Source: Hydrogenophaga pseudoflava | GTDB taxonomy: Bacteria > Pseudomonadota > Gammaproteobacteria > Burkholderiales > Burkholderiaceae_C | Reading direction: 5' to 3' | DNA length: 64,000 nucleotides | Assembly: GCF_031020795.1 (NCBI RefSeq) | Contig: NZ_JAVHJP010000009.1 | Coordinates: forward strand, 123,645-187,644 | Part shown: piece by piece, positions 55,126-64,000 of the stretch | How positions within the stretch are numbered: the first letter of the stretch is position 1 | Layout: each line of letters starts with the position of its first letter | Made by a program: the position numbers and the translations under genes | Notes under the pieces: generated by a model | Seen by the model: only the letters and a program-made list of their open reading frames with translations | Told to the model about the DNA's origin: nothing | The model's database searches: none

Positions 55126-55832
55126 TGCTGGCCGACATCAAGGCGGTGATCGTCGATCTCGACGGCACGATGGTCGACACGCTGGGCGACTTTGAGGAGG
55201 CCCTCAACCGCACGATGACCGACCTGGACCTGCAGCCGGTCACGCGCGCCCTGATCGAACGCACCGTCGGCAAGGGTTCGGAACACCTGATCCGCTCGGT
55301 GCTGGCCCACCAGCTGGCCCTGCCCGAGGTGACCGGACTGTCCAATGTCTGCCAGGCGCGCAGTGTCGACACGCTCTACGAGCCCTCCTGGCAGCGCTAC
55401 CAGCACCACTACCTGCGCATCAATGGCGTGTTTTCTGCCGTTTACCCGGGGGTGGTCGAAGGCCTGTCGGCGCTGCAGGCCCGTGGGCTGCCGATGGCCT
55501 GCCTGACCAACAAGCCGCTGACGTTCGCTCAGGGACTGCTCAAGGCCAAGGCGCTGGACGGGTACTTTGGCTGGGTGTTCGGCGGCGACAGCTTCGAGCG
55601 CAAGAAGCCCGACCCGATGCCCATCCTCGGCGCCTGCGCGGCCATGGGCGTGCCGCCCGCGCAGGCGCTGATGGTGGGTGACTCCCAGAACGACGCACAG
55701 GCTTCGCGGGCCGCGGGCTGTCCGGTGGCGCTTGTCACCTACGGCTACAACCACGGCCAGCCGATTGCACAAGCCCCGCACGACCTGCTGGTGGACTCGC
55801 TGCTGGAGCTGGCGCAGCGCCTTACTTCTTGA
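55125..55832 (+). CDS. gph: phosphoglycolate phosphatase
   Basis: HAD-superfamily phosphatase, 235 residues, that dephosphorylates 2-phosphoglycolate from DNA repair or oxygenation. Asp11 and Asp13 (VIVDLDGTMVDT) are the nucleophile and acid/base; TNKPL, RKKPDPMP and VGDSQNDAQASRAAG complete the motifs. It is coupled to rpe. Its 3' end overlaps the chalcone-isomerase-like gene tail to tail by 11 bases. Confidence 0.93.
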   Translation: MLADIKAVIVDLDGTMVDTLGDFEEALNRTMTDLDLQPVTRALIERTVGKGSEHLIRSVLAHQLALPEVTGLSNVCQARSVDTLYEPSWQRYQHHYLRINGVFSAVYPGVVEGLSALQARGLPMACLTNKPLTFAQGLLKAKALDGYFGWVFGGDSFERKKPDPMPILGACAAMGVPPAQALMVGDSQNDAQASRAAGCPVALVTYGYNHGQPIAQAPHDLLVDSLLELAQRLTS

Positions 55833-56427
55833 TGCCGAGCAAGGCGTCCTTGAGTTGCCAGTCGGCCGGCTTGGGACCGAGCCAGATGCGCATCAGCGCC
55901 TCGAAGAACTCCGGTTCCTTGAAGGGCTCGCCTTCCACCTGGCCCTTGACCGTCAGCACGGTCCCGGTGCCGGGAATCCAGTCGAGGACAAAATTCTCTC
56001 CTGCCTTGAGCACCTTGTGGTTGGTGAACACCTGGCTCATGCGCATCACGCCCGGGATGAGCTTGGCAAAGCCGCCCTTCTCCATGTTGTCCTCCATGCC
56101 GCGGGAGAACAGCTTGCCCAGTTCGGCCGAGTCGATGTCGCGCAGCATGGTGATGGTCATGCGCTTGGGGCCGGGCTGGTCCAGCAGCGCGTCGGGTGTG
56201 CTGGCGGGCTTTTCCACATAGAGGCCGGCGGCGTAGACCTTGAACACCGCCTTGTAGCGGACGCCGGCACCGTTGAGGGTCAGGGGCTTTCCGGCCAATG
56301 TCACCCGGTCTTCGAGCTTGACCCCTGCCACGTCCACCGTCGCTGCCAGTGCCGGCAGGCTGGCCACGGCGAGGGACGTCGCCAGGACGAGCCGGGGCGC
56401 AAACGGGTGAAGACGTGGCGTGTTCAT
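55822..56427 (-). CDS. chalcone isomerase-like secreted protein
   Basis: A 201-residue exported protein with a signal peptide (about 1-28, ending ALAA) and a chalcone-isomerase-like domain: VAGVKLEDRVTLAGKPLTLNGAGVRYKAVFKVYAAGLYVEKPA. Bacterial members are probably lipid- or fatty-acid-binding, not flavonoid isomerases. GGAG lies nine bases upstream of ATG 56427. A TetR-type palindrome 19 bases upstream of the start suggests repressor control. Confidence 0.85.
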   Translation of the reverse strand: MNTPRLHPFAPRLVLATSLAVASLPALAATVDVAGVKLEDRVTLAGKPLTLNGAGVRYKAVFKVYAAGLYVEKPASTPDALLDQPGPKRMTITMLRDIDSAELGKLFSRGMEDNMEKGGFAKLIPGVMRMSQVFTNHKVLKAGENFVLDWIPGTGTVLTVKGQVEGEPFKEPEFFEALMRIWLGPKPADWQLKDALLGIKK

Positions 56428-56445
56428 GGGATGTTGCTCCAAATA

Positions 56446-56457
56446 GAACGATCGTTC
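56446..56457. promoter_or_regulatory. TetR-type operator candidate
   Basis: GAACGATCGTTC is a perfect 12-bp palindrome within GAACGATCGTTCGTTT, the common core of TetR-family operators. It lies between the ribosome site and the likely promoter of the chalcone-isomerase-like gene. No tetR gene is in the window. Confidence 0.55.
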
Positions 56458-56555
56458 GTTTTTGCATTGTCCGCAAACCCGACACCCGAAACAAGCTCGG
56501 GATGACCCTGAGGTGTTCGTCGGTCGATGGCCGGCACCTCGCGGGCGGCGCGCTT

Positions 56556-56564
56556 TGCTACACT
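56556..56564 (+). promoter_or_regulatory. candidate extended -10 promoter for the trp operon
   Basis: TGCTACACT matches the extended -10 form TGnTATAAT at six of the eight fixed positions and lies nine bases before the leader ATG (56573). No clear -35 is seen, as is common for extended -10 promoters. Confidence 0.4.
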
Positions 56565-56572
56565 GCGCCGTC

Positions 56573-56656
56573 ATGTTCGTCTGTTTCACGTTCTCCGCAG
56601 GTTTCGCACCTGGCCGCAATGGCCGGGGAGCCTGGCCCTGGCGCAAGCCAGCGTAA
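56573..56656 (+). CDS. candidate trp operon leader peptide
   Basis: A 27-codon ORF, MFVCFTFSAGFAPGRNGRG then AWPWRKPA, 135 bases before trpE. Two Trp codons (56633, 56639) lie near its end and the second overlaps a hairpin, CTGGC-GCAA-GCCAG (56638-56651), that runs to the last codons. Further structures are CCCC-TCTGAA-GGGG (56668-56681) and the palindrome CGGACCGGTCCG (56684-56695). Tandem or near-tandem Trp codons before trpE are the hallmark of ribosome-mediated attenuation. No T-tract terminator was found, and no ribosome site is obvious. Confidence 0.5.
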   Translation: MFVCFTFSAGFAPGRNGRGAWPWRKPA

Positions 56657-56791
56657 ACGTGCACTCCCCCCTCTGAAGGGGCCCGGACCGGTCCGCAGCG
56701 TCTGGTTCACGCCCCGCAAGCCTGCAGCCGATTCGGCCGCATCCCCCACAGACGGTCCCTGGTCCTTCCCAGGCACCGCGGAGCAAGAACC

Positions 56792-58291
56792 GTGATCACC
56801 GAACTCGAATTCAAAAGCCTCACGCAACAGGGCTACAACCGCATCCCGCTGATGGCCGAGGCCTTTGCGGACCTCGAAACACCGCTGTCTCTGTACCTGA
56901 AGCTGGCCCATGGCCGGGGCGACGGCGCCCACAGCTTCCTGCTCGAATCCGTCGTCGGCGGCGAGCGCTTCGGCCGCTACAGCTTCATCGGCCTGCCCGC
57001 GCGCACCCTGCTGCGCGCCAGCGGCTTCGGCGCCCATGCGAAGACCGAGGTCGTGCGTGACGGCGCCGTGGTCGAGACCAACCACGGCAACCCGCTGGAT
57101 TTCATCGCCGCCTACCAGCAGCGCTTCAAGGTCGCTCTGCGGCCCGGCCTGCCGCGTTTCTGCGGCGGCCTGGCCGGCTATTTCGGCTACGACGCGGTGC
57201 GCTACATCGAGAAAAAGCTGGAAAACAGCTGCCCGCCCGACACCCTGGGCACGCCCGACATCCTGCTGCTGCAGTGCGAAGAGCTGGCGGTCATCGACAA
57301 CCTGTCGGGCAAGCTCTACCTGATCGTCTACGCCGACCCGGCCCAGCCCGAGGCCTATGCCAACGCCAAGAAGCGCCTGCGCGAACTCAAGGAAGCGCTC
57401 AAGTACTCGGTGGCCGCGCCGGTGGTCAAGCCGAGCCAGAGCCATCCGGCGCAACGCAGCTTCGCCAAGGACGATTACCTGAAATCGGTCGAGCGCGCCA
57501 AGGAGCTGATCGCCGCCGGGGACTTCATGCAGGTGCAGGTGGGCCAGCGCATCAGCAAGCGCTACACCGAATCGCCGCTGTCGCTCTACCGCGCGCTGCG
57601 CTCGCTGAATCCGTCGCCCTACATGTACTACTACCACTTCGGGGATTTCCACGTGGTGGGGGCCTCGCCCGAGATCCTGGTGCGCCAGGAACACACCGAA
57701 GAGGGGCAGAAGGTCATCATCCGCCCGCTGGCCGGCACCCGACCGCGCGGCGCCACGCCCGAGAAGGACAAGGCGACCGAGGTCGAACTGCTGGCCGACC
57801 CCAAGGAGCGCGCCGAGCACGTGATGCTGATCGACCTGGCGCGCAACGACATCGGCCGCATCGCGAAGATCGGCTCGGTCAAGGTGACCGAGGCCTTCGT
57901 GGTCGAGCGCTACAGCCACGTGATGCACATCGTGAGCAACGTCGAGGGTGTGCTGAACGACGGCATGACCAACATGGACGTGCTCAAGGCCACCTTCCCG
58001 GCCGGCACCCTGACCGGCGCGCCCAAGGTGCACGCCATGGAACTGATCGACCAGCTCGAACCGGTCAAGCGCGGCATCTACGGCGGCGCCTGCGGCTACC
58101 TCAGCTACGCCGGCGACATGGACGTGGCCATCGCCATTCGCACCGCCATCATCAAGGACCAGACCCTGCATGTGCAGGCTGCGGCCGGCGTGGTGGCCGA
58201 CTCGGTGCCCGAGATGGAATGGAGGGAAACCGAGCACAAGGCGCGCGCGCTGCTGCGCGCAGCGGAACTGGTCGAGGAGGGGCTGGAATGA
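56792..58291 (+). CDS. trpE: anthranilate synthase component I
   Basis: First step of tryptophan synthesis: chorismate plus ammonia gives anthranilate. The 499-residue product is full length. FLLES (residues about 49-53) is the tryptophan feedback site; [30 protein letters not shown] and [16 protein letters not shown] form the chorismate domain. GTG 56792 has GGAG ten bases upstream. It overlaps trpG by ATGA. Feedback inhibition and, if the leader is real, attenuation would control it. Confidence 0.97.
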   Translation: MITELEFKSLTQQGYNRIPLMAEAFADLETPLSLYLKLAHGRGDGAHSFLLESVVGGERFGRYSFIGLPARTLLRASGFGAHAKTEVVRDGAVVETNHGNPLDFIAAYQQRFKVALRPGLPRFCGGLAGYFGYDAVRYIEKKLENSCPPDTLGTPDILLLQCEELAVIDNLSGKLYLIVYADPAQPEAYANAKKRLRELKEALKYSVAAPVVKPSQSHPAQRSFAKDDYLKSVERAKELIAAGDFMQVQVGQRISKRYTESPLSLYRALRSLNPSPYMYYYHFGDFHVVGASPEILVRQEHTEEGQKVIIRPLAGTRPRGATPEKDKATEVELLADPKERAEHVMLIDLARNDIGRIAKIGSVKVTEAFVVERYSHVMHIVSNVEGVLNDGMTNMDVLKATFPAGTLTGAPKVHAMELIDQLEPVKRGIYGGACGYLSYAGDMDVAIAIRTAIIKDQTLHVQAAAGVVADSVPEMEWRETEHKARALLRAAELVEEGLE

Positions 58292-58881
58292 GCAAGAGGA
58301 TTCAACTGCTGATGGTGGACAACTACGACTCGTTCACCTTCAACATCGTGCAGTACTTCGGCGAATTGGGCGCCGATGTGACCGTGGTGCGCAACGACGA
58401 GATCACGGTGGACGAGATCCAGCGCCGCCTGGACGCCGGCCAGATCGACCGTCTGGTGATCTCGCCCGGTCCCTGCTCACCGGCCGAAGCCGGCATCTCG
58501 GTGCCGGCCATCCAGCACTTCGCTGGCCAACTGCCCATCCTCGGCGTGTGTCTGGGCCACCAGAGCATCGGCGCGGCGTTTGGCGGCAAGATCGTCCGCG
58601 CGCAGGAGCTGATGCACGGCAAGACCAGCGTCATCACCACCACGCAGGAGGGCGTGTTCGCGAAGCTGCCCGAGCAGTTCACCGTCAACCGTTACCACTC
58701 GCTGGCCATCGAGCGCGAGAGCTGCCCCGACTGCCTGAAGGTCACGGCCTGGACGCCGGATGGCGAGATCATGGGCGTGAAGCACAAGACCTTGGCCATC
58801 GAAGGCGTGCAGTTCCACCCCGAGAGCATCCTGACCGAGCATGGGCATGCGATGCTGAAGAACTTCCTGGGACAGGCATGA
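58288..58881 (+). CDS. trpG: anthranilate synthase component II (glutamine amidotransferase)
   Basis: Class I glutamine amidotransferase partner of TrpE, 197 residues. Catalytic Cys88 in [11 protein letters not shown], and His/Glu in [23 protein letters not shown] starts the domain. It may also serve 4-amino-4-deoxychorismate synthesis (PabA role), since no separate pabA is seen here. The stop overlaps the threonine aldolase start by ATGA. Confidence 0.96.
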   Translation: MSKRIQLLMVDNYDSFTFNIVQYFGELGADVTVVRNDEITVDEIQRRLDAGQIDRLVISPGPCSPAEAGISVPAIQHFAGQLPILGVCLGHQSIGAAFGGKIVRAQELMHGKTSVITTTQEGVFAKLPEQFTVNRYHSLAIERESCPDCLKVTAWTPDGEIMGVKHKTLAIEGVQFHPESILTEHGHAMLKNFLGQA

Positions 58882-59951
58882 AGACCGTCGACCTGCGCAG
58901 CGACACCGTCACCCAGCCGACGGCGGCCATGCGCGCCGCCATGATGGAAGCAAAGCTCGGCGACGACGTGTTCGGCGACGACCCCACGGTCAACGCGCTG
59001 CAGGAGCGCATCGCGGCGCTCACCGGCAAGGAAGCGGCGCTGTTCATGCCCTCGGGCACGCAGAGCAACCTGTGCGGCATCCTGGCGCACTGCGGACGGG
59101 GCGACGAGTACATCGTCGGCCAGCTGGCCCACACCTACCGCTACGAAGGCGGCGGCGCGGCGGTGTTCGGCAGCGTGCAGCCGCAACCGCTGACGCAGGA
59201 CGCGCAGGGCCACATGGCGCTGGCCGACATCGCGGCGGCCATCAAGCCCGACGATCCGCACTTCGCCCGCACCCGTTTGCTGTGCCTGGAGAACACCTGG
59301 AACGGCCATGTGATGCCCGACGAGTACCTGCACAGCGCCACGGCGCTGGTGCGGGAAAAGGGTTTGAACACCCACCTCGACGGCGCGCGCGTGTTCAACG
59401 CCGCCGTGGCCTCGGCCGCGCCGGGGCAGGGCGCGTTTGCCCGCCTGCGCGCCATCGCCGACCCTTTCGACAGCCTGTCGGTCTGCTTCAGCAAGGGGCT
59501 GGGTGCGCCGGTCGGCTCCGCCCTGTGCGGATCGCACGAAGTGATCAGCCGCGCCCGCCGCATCCGCAAGATGGCCGGGGGCGGCTTGCGCCAGGCCGGG
59601 CTGCTGGCCGCCTGCGCGCTGCACGCGCTGGACCACCATGTGGACCGCCTGGCCGATGACCACGCCAATGCCCGGCGCCTGGCCGAGGGCCTGTCCGGCA
59701 TCGACGGCCTGACGGTGAAATCGGCGCAGACCAACATCGTCTTTGTGGATGTGGCCGATGGGCGCGGCCCGGCGCTGCTGGAGTTCCTGAAGGCACATGA
59801 CGTGCTGGCCACCGGACTGATCGGCCTGCGTTTTGTCACCCACCTGGACGTGGATGCCGCCGGCATCGACCACGCCATCGCCACCGTGCGCCGCTTCTTC
59901 GCGCAAGCGCCGGCGACCAACGCCAGCAGCGGCCGCACCGGCCCCTACTGA
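58878..59951 (+). CDS. ltaE: low-specificity L-threonine aldolase
   Basis: PLP enzyme that splits L-threonine or L-allo-threonine into glycine and acetaldehyde, 357 residues. [12 protein letters not shown] at the N-terminus, [21 protein letters not shown] and [14 protein letters not shown], with the PLP Lys at 206, identify the family. It overlaps trpG by ATGA and so lies inside the trp operon, which is not required for tryptophan synthesis. Acting on other beta-hydroxy amino acids is possible. Confidence 0.92.
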   Translation: MKTVDLRSDTVTQPTAAMRAAMMEAKLGDDVFGDDPTVNALQERIAALTGKEAALFMPSGTQSNLCGILAHCGRGDEYIVGQLAHTYRYEGGGAAVFGSVQPQPLTQDAQGHMALADIAAAIKPDDPHFARTRLLCLENTWNGHVMPDEYLHSATALVREKGLNTHLDGARVFNAAVASAAPGQGAFARLRAIADPFDSLSVCFSKGLGAPVGSALCGSHEVISRARRIRKMAGGGLRQAGLLAACALHALDHHVDRLADDHANARRLAEGLSGIDGLTVKSAQTNIVFVDVADGRGPALLEFLKAHDVLATGLIGLRFVTHLDVDAAGIDHAIATVRRFFAQAPATNASSGRTGPY

Positions 59952-59970
59952 ACCAGGGAGCCGCATCGCC

Positions 59971-60624
59971 ATGCCCGACACGACGCAACTGCTCATGTTC
60001 ATCGCGGCGGGCTGGCTGCTCAACCTCACGCCCGGCCCGGACGTGCTCTACATCGTCAGCAGCGCGCTCAGAGGCGGCGTGCGCGCCGGCATGGTCGCCG
60101 CGCTGGGCATCGTCAGCGGCTGCTTCGTGCATGTGTTCGCCGCGGCCCTGGGTGTGGGCGCATTGCTGGCCACGTCGGTCACCGCCTTCACTGCGCTCAA
60201 GTGGGCCGGCGCGGCTTATCTGGTGTGGATGGGCCTGCGGCTGCTGCTGGCCCGGGGGGGCGGTTCCTCCATCGTGCCGGCAGAGGCCCGGGGCGAGGTG
60301 GTGGCCACGAACCTGTGGCGCGTCTACCGCCAGGGCTTTCTGACCAATGTGCTCAACCCCAAGGTGGCGCTGTTCTTCCTGGCCTTCGTGCCGCAGTTCA
60401 TCGCCCCCGGCACCGAGAACAAGGTGGCGGCCTTCCTGCTGCTGGGCCTGCTGTTCAACCTCAACTCGCTGCCGATCAACTTCGGCTACGCCTGGCTCGC
60501 CGGCTGGGCCTCGCGGCGCGTCGGCGCAGTGCAGCGCGCCATGCACTGGATGGACCGCGCCGCCGGGCTGATGTTCATCGGCTTCGGCCTCAAGCTCGCC
60601 CTGTCCGACAATCCTTCCCGCTGA
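59971..60624 (+). CDS. LysE/RhtB-family amino acid exporter
   Basis: Inner-membrane exporter, 217 residues and about six helices. [21 protein letters not shown] is the RhtB-type motif; [22 protein letters not shown] is typical. Substrates in this family include homoserine, threonine and, in some cases, aromatic amino acids. Its place in the trp operon, next to threonine aldolase, suggests threonine or tryptophan; this is inference. GGGAG lies before ATG 59971. Confidence 0.88.
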   Translation: MPDTTQLLMFIAAGWLLNLTPGPDVLYIVSSALRGGVRAGMVAALGIVSGCFVHVFAAALGVGALLATSVTAFTALKWAGAAYLVWMGLRLLLARGGGSSIVPAEARGEVVATNLWRVYRQGFLTNVLNPKVALFFLAFVPQFIAPGTENKVAAFLLLGLLFNLNSLPINFGYAWLAGWASRRVGAVQRAMHWMDRAAGLMFIGFGLKLALSDNPSR

Positions 60625-60640
60625 TTTCCGGAGACTTGCC

Positions 60641-61708
60641 ATGCCCCACACCCACAAGATCACCCCGCAGGAAGCCCTGCAGCGCACCATCGAGCACCGC
60701 GAAATCTTCCACGACGAGATGCTGCACCTGATGCGCCTCATCATGAGCGGCGAGATGTCGCCGGTCATGATGGCGGCGCTGATCACCGGTCTGCGCGTGA
60801 AGAAGGAGACCATCGGCGAGATCACTGCGGCCGCGCAGGTCATGCGCGAGTTCTCGACCAAGGTGCACGTGGCCGACAAGACGCACCTGGTGGACATCGT
60901 GGGCACCGGCGGCGACGGCTCCCACACCTTCAACATCTCCACCTGCTCCATGTTCGTGGCCGCGGCGGCGGGAGCCAAGGTCAGCAAGCACGGGGGGCGC
61001 AGCGTCTCCAGCAAGAGCGGCAGCGCCGACGTGCTCGAGAGCCTGGGGATCAACATCAACCTGGCGCCCGAGCAGATCGCGCGATGCATCGCCGAGGTCG
61101 GTGTGGGTTTCATGTTCGCCCCCAACCACCACCCCGCCATGAAGAACGTGGCGCCGGTGCGCCGCGAGCTGGGCATCAAGACCATCTTCAACATCCTGGG
61201 TCCGCTGACCAATCCGGCCTCCGCGCCCAACATCCTGATGGGCGTGTTCCACCCCGACCTGGTCGGTATCCAGGTGCGCGCGCTGCAGCGCCTGGGTGCT
61301 GAGCACGCGGTCGTGGTCTATGGCCGCGACGGCATGGACGAGGTGTCGCTGGGTGCCGCGACCATGGTGGGCGAACTCAAGGACGGCGAGATCGCCGAGT
61401 ACGAAATCCACCCCGAAGACTTCGGCCTGACCATGGCCAGCAGCCGGGCGCTGCGCGTGGAGACGCCCGAAGATTCCAAGGCCATGCTGCTGGGCGTGCT
61501 GGAAAACCGCGACGAGCCGGCGCTCAAGGCGGCCAAAGACATCGTGGCGCTCAACGCTGGCGTGGCGCTTTACGCCGCCAATGTGGTGCCCGACATGGTG
61601 CAGGGCATCGCGCTGGCGCGCCGCACGCTCGAGTCGGGCGCCGCCGCTGCCAAACTGCACGAGCTGCAGGCCTTCACCCAGTCGGCCACGGCCGGCACGG
61701 GCATCTGA
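60641..61708 (+). CDS. trpD: anthranilate phosphoribosyltransferase
   Basis: Second step: transfers phosphoribosyl from PRPP to anthranilate, 355 residues. [19 protein letters not shown] binds [25 protein letters not shown] binds anthranilate and Mg; [14 protein letters not shown] is family-specific. It stands alone, not fused to trpG. The exporter gene precedes by 16 bases and a small membrane ORF follows after eight. Confidence 0.97.
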   Translation: MPHTHKITPQEALQRTIEHREIFHDEMLHLMRLIMSGEMSPVMMAALITGLRVKKETIGEITAAAQVMREFSTKVHVADKTHLVDIVGTGGDGSHTFNISTCSMFVAAAAGAKVSKHGGRSVSSKSGSADVLESLGININLAPEQIARCIAEVGVGFMFAPNHHPAMKNVAPVRRELGIKTIFNILGPLTNPASAPNILMGVFHPDLVGIQVRALQRLGAEHAVVVYGRDGMDEVSLGAATMVGELKDGEIAEYEIHPEDFGLTMASSRALRVETPEDSKAMLLGVLENRDEPALKAAKDIVALNAGVALYAANVVPDMVQGIALARRTLESGAAAAKLHELQAFTQSATAGTGI

Positions 61709-61716
61709 GGCGCGCC

Positions 61717-61860
61717 GTGCCGGTCTGGCTGCAGAACGAGGGCGCCTGGATCGCGCTGGGCGTCTCCGTGCTGTTCATCGTCGCCGGTGTGGTCATGCAC
61801 CGCGTCATCAAGAAGGTGCTGCAGACTCCGCAGCCCGAGGAATCGCAGAAACATGAGTGA
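61717..61860 (+). CDS. small single-helix membrane protein in the trp operon
   Basis: A 47-residue ORF begins with GTG 61717 and ends at TGA 61858-61860, overlapping the trpC start (61853) by eight bases. [11 protein letters not shown] leads into a hydrophobic helix (about 10-27, [15 protein letters not shown]) and a basic then polar tail ([20 protein letters not shown]). It exactly fills the gap between trpD and trpC. I do not recognise a family. Confidence 0.5.
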   Translation: MPVWLQNEGAWIALGVSVLFIVAGVVMHRVIKKVLQTPQPEESQKHE

Positions 61861-62653
61861 CATCCTGAACCAGATCGTGGCGGTCAAGCACGAAGAGATT
61901 GCTGCGGCGCGCAAGAAGAAGCCGCTGGAGGCGGTGCGCTTCGACGCCGAAAGCCGCGTGCTCACGCGCGACTTCGAGGGCGCGCTGCGCGCCAGGATCG
62001 CAGCCGGCCAGGCTGCGGTGATCGCCGAGATCAAGAAGGCCAGCCCGAGCAAGGGCGTGATCCGCGCCGATTTCATCCCGGCCGACATCGCCCAGAGCTA
62101 CGCCGAGGGCGATGGAACGGTCCGCGCGGCCTGTCTGTCGGTGCTGACCGACCGCCAGTTCTTCCAGGGCAGCACCGACTACCTCAAGCAGGCCCGCGCC
62201 AGCTGCGACCTGCCGGTGCTGCGCAAGGATTTCATGGTCGACCCCTATCAGGTCTACGAAGCCCGGGCCATGGGCGCCGACTGCATCCTGCTGATCGCCG
62301 CCTGCCTGGACGATGCGCAGATGGCCGACCTGGAGGCCCTTGCCCTCGGCCTGAACATGTCGGTGCTGGTGGAGGTGCACGACCGCGCCGAACTGCACCG
62401 AGCGCTCAAGCTCAAGACCCCGCTGGTGGGCATCAACAACCGCAACCTGCGGACCTTCGAGGTGTCCTTGCAGACCACACTGGACCTGCTGCCCGAAGTT
62501 CCGGCGGACCGGTTGCTGGTCACCGAGTCCGGGATTCTCGGGCGAGGGGATGTGCGAACCATGCGCGACGCCGGTGTGCACGCCTTCCTCGTGGGAGAGG
62601 CCTTCATGCGCGCGCCCGAGCCGGGGCTGGCCCTGGCCGAACTGTTCGCCTGA
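61853..62653 (+). CDS. trpC: indole-3-glycerol phosphate synthase
   Basis: Fourth step of tryptophan synthesis, 266 residues, monofunctional (no TrpF domain). [18 protein letters not shown] at the N-terminus, [14 protein letters not shown] (catalytic Lys), [21 protein letters not shown] and VTESGI are diagnostic. trpF, trpB and trpA are not in the window, as in many beta-proteobacteria where they form a second operon. Confidence 0.96.
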   Translation: MSDILNQIVAVKHEEIAAARKKKPLEAVRFDAESRVLTRDFEGALRARIAAGQAAVIAEIKKASPSKGVIRADFIPADIAQSYAEGDGTVRAACLSVLTDRQFFQGSTDYLKQARASCDLPVLRKDFMVDPYQVYEARAMGADCILLIAACLDDAQMADLEALALGLNMSVLVEVHDRAELHRALKLKTPLVGINNRNLRTFEVSLQTTLDLLPEVPADRLLVTESGILGRGDVRTMRDAGVHAFLVGEAFMRAPEPGLALAELFA

Positions 62654-62662
62654 ACAGCGTCC

Positions 62663-63463
62663 ATGAGACAGGACTCCTTCGACTGGGACGGCATGGCACC
62701 GGCAGGGCGGCCATCGACCGATGTCGTGCCCTGGCTCAGAGAGGTCGACCCGGCCCAGTGGCCGATCACTGAAGCGTGGCGGCCGGTGTTCGATCATTTC
62801 TGGTCGGGCAGGGCCGGACAGGGGTTGCTGGCTTTCCTGCGCTCGCGTCTGCGCGATGGCGCCGTGATCTATCCCCCTGAGCCGCTGCGAGCCTTTTCGT
62901 GGGGTGGTCCGGCCGAAGTCCGTGTGGTGATCGTCGGCCAGGACCCCTACCATGGGCCTGGTCAGGCCGAAGGGCTGGCGTTTTCTGTGGCGCCGGGTGT
63001 GCGCAAGCCGCCGAGCCTGCGCAACATTTTCAAGGAGCAAAGCCGTGACCTGGGGCTGGCGGTGCCCGAGGGCGGCTCCCTGGTGCCGTGGGCGCGGCAA
63101 GGTGTGCTGCTGCTCAACACCAGTCTGACGGTGGAGGATGGCCAGGCAGGCAGCCACGCTGGACGGGGTTGGGAAGTGCTTACTGATGCTGCAATCCAGG
63201 CCTGCAGCGCTTCGGCGACGCCCAAAGTGTTCATGCTCTGGGGTGCCCACGCCCAGAAGAAGGCCGACCTGATCGATGCTTCCCGCCACAAAGTACTGTG
63301 TGCGAACCATCCTTCGCCCTTGTCGGCCACCCGAGGTCCGGTCCCGTTCCTGGGTTGCGGCCATTTTGGGCTGGCCAACCGGTGGCTGTCGGAGCAGGGT
63401 GTTGCGCCGATCAACTGGTCGTTGGTGCAGGCGCGTGACACGGCCGAAAAAATCGTGGCATAA
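62663..63463 (+). CDS. ung: uracil-DNA glycosylase
   Basis: Family 1 uracil-DNA glycosylase, 266 residues. VIVGQDPYHGPGQAEGLAFSV puts the catalytic Asp at 94; VLLLNTSLTVEDGQAGSH and CANHPSPLSATRG (His near 216) complete the active site. It follows trpC after nine bases. The end TAA 63461-63463 is 17 bases before tRNA-Tyr. Confidence 0.95.
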   Translation: MRQDSFDWDGMAPAGRPSTDVVPWLREVDPAQWPITEAWRPVFDHFWSGRAGQGLLAFLRSRLRDGAVIYPPEPLRAFSWGGPAEVRVVIVGQDPYHGPGQAEGLAFSVAPGVRKPPSLRNIFKEQSRDLGLAVPEGGSLVPWARQGVLLLNTSLTVEDGQAGSHAGRGWEVLTDAAIQACSASATPKVFMLWGAHAQKKADLIDASRHKVLCANHPSPLSATRGPVPFLGCGHFGLANRWLSEQGVAPINWSLVQARDTAEKIVA

Positions 63464-63480
63464 TGTTGGGCTGCGTTTGC

Positions 63481-63566
63481 GGAGGGGTGGCCGAGTGGTT
63501 AATGGCAGCAGACTGTAAATCTGCCCTCTTACGAGTACGCTGGTTCGAATCCAGCCCCCTCCACCA
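63481..63566 (+). tRNA. tRNA-Tyr (GTA)
   Basis: Type II tRNA of 86 bases with CCA encoded. The acceptor stem is GGAGGGG / CCCCTCC and the anticodon GTA is at 63515-63517. A long variable arm and the GGTTCGAATCC T-loop are present. Confidence 0.97.
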
Positions 63567-63599
63567 ATGACTGCAGATGTGAGAGCGATGGAAATCTGT

Positions 63600-63673
63600 G
63601 CGGGAGTAGTTCAATGGTAGAACCCCAGCCTTCCAAGCTGATGACGCGGGTTCGATTCCCGTCTCCCGCTCCA
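63600..63673 (+). tRNA. tRNA-Gly (TCC)
   Basis: A 74-base tRNA with acceptor stem GCGGGAG / CTCCCGC and encoded CCA. The anticodon TCC is at 63632-63634 within CTTCCAA. The T-loop is GGTTCGATTCC. Confidence 0.97.
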
Positions 63674-63751
63674 TATCCGGTTGTTGTTTCCGCCTGACCT
63701 GCGGACGCGGAGTTTGAATTTCAGGGTGTCCGGTGTGTGCCGGACGTCTTG

Positions 63752-63826
<75 letters not shown>

Positions 63827-63866
63827 TCTTTGTTCTGGTGTTTCGGCAATTTTGTTTTGGAGCTGA

Positions 63867-64000
<134 letters not shown>

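Noticed and set aside
56660..56700. CCCCCC...GGGG segment before trpE as a fifth copy of the dispersed repeat
   Set aside because: It shares only the C-run/G-run hairpin; the flanking elements present in copies A-D are missing.

Overview
The window is one dense stretch of a high-GC chromosome. Gene families and order point to a betaproteobacterium of the order Burkholderiales, most likely Comamonadaceae; no genus can be assigned from sequence alone. The support is the proteobacterial-type gshA with gshB, the lptA-lptB-rpoN block, the apaG/rpe-gph-trpE-trpG-trpD-trpC-ung run, the tRNA-Tyr/Gly/Thr-tuf cluster at the right edge, and a GC-rich palindromic repeat that I associate with this family. 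Both edges cut genes: gshA lacks its 5' end and tuf its 3' end. No rRNA, CRISPR array, insertion sequence or phage is visible. Only one stretch over 300 bases (56428-56791, before trpE) lacks a conventional gene, and it holds a TetR-type palindrome and a candidate trp leader peptide.

Left third (1-31 kb). Glutathione synthesis (gshA, gshB) brackets kup and a BenE-type transporter, followed by a VF530 protein, a class II amidotransferase with an MFS exporter, a two-component system, a DUF1345 membrane protein and a periplasmic HtrA/Do protease with a small membrane partner. Next come two multihaem cytochromes c, a crotonase, a secreted HExxH protein, a LysR/tautomerase locus, malate synthase G with a haloacid dehalogenase, and a LysR-controlled pair of class III CoA-transferase and HMG-CoA-lyase-like enzyme. 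Three lipoproteins with similar CGG-rich N-termini follow (one DUF4189, two paralogous trypsin-like proteases). The section ends with a lysE-davB-davA operon: lysine export, lysine 2-monooxygenase and 5-aminovaleramidase.

Middle (31-48 kb). An ethanolamine block (AraC/EutR-like regulator, eat permease, eutB, eutC) lies between lysE and an ArgP/LysG-type regulator, as if inserted between two genes that are often divergent neighbours. One copy of the repeat sits at its left edge. psiF, argS, a SPOR protein, dsbA, lptA, lptB, rpoN, an RlmL-like methyltransferase with an overlapping PIN protein, a GltB-like FMN protein and a UPF0149/SEC-C protein follow.

Right third (48-64 kb). A leftward run carries a Gcr-family membrane protein, thiL, pgpA, pncC, an AlkD-like protein and a stand-alone CZB-domain protein. 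apaG diverges from rpe-gph. The trp operon (trpE, trpG, trpD, trpC) carries extra genes: a threonine aldolase and a LysE-family exporter between trpG and trpD, and a 47-residue single-helix protein between trpD and trpC. A 27-codon ORF with a Trp-Pro-Trp motif precedes trpE and is a candidate attenuator. ung, three tRNAs and tuf close the window.

Most interesting: the repeat family, two copies of which appear to supply coding sequence and start or stop signals to host genes; the split lysE/argP locus with lysine catabolism attached; the candidate trp leader; a long inverted repeat in the eut promoter region; and a CZB protein that lacks its expected Cys ligand.
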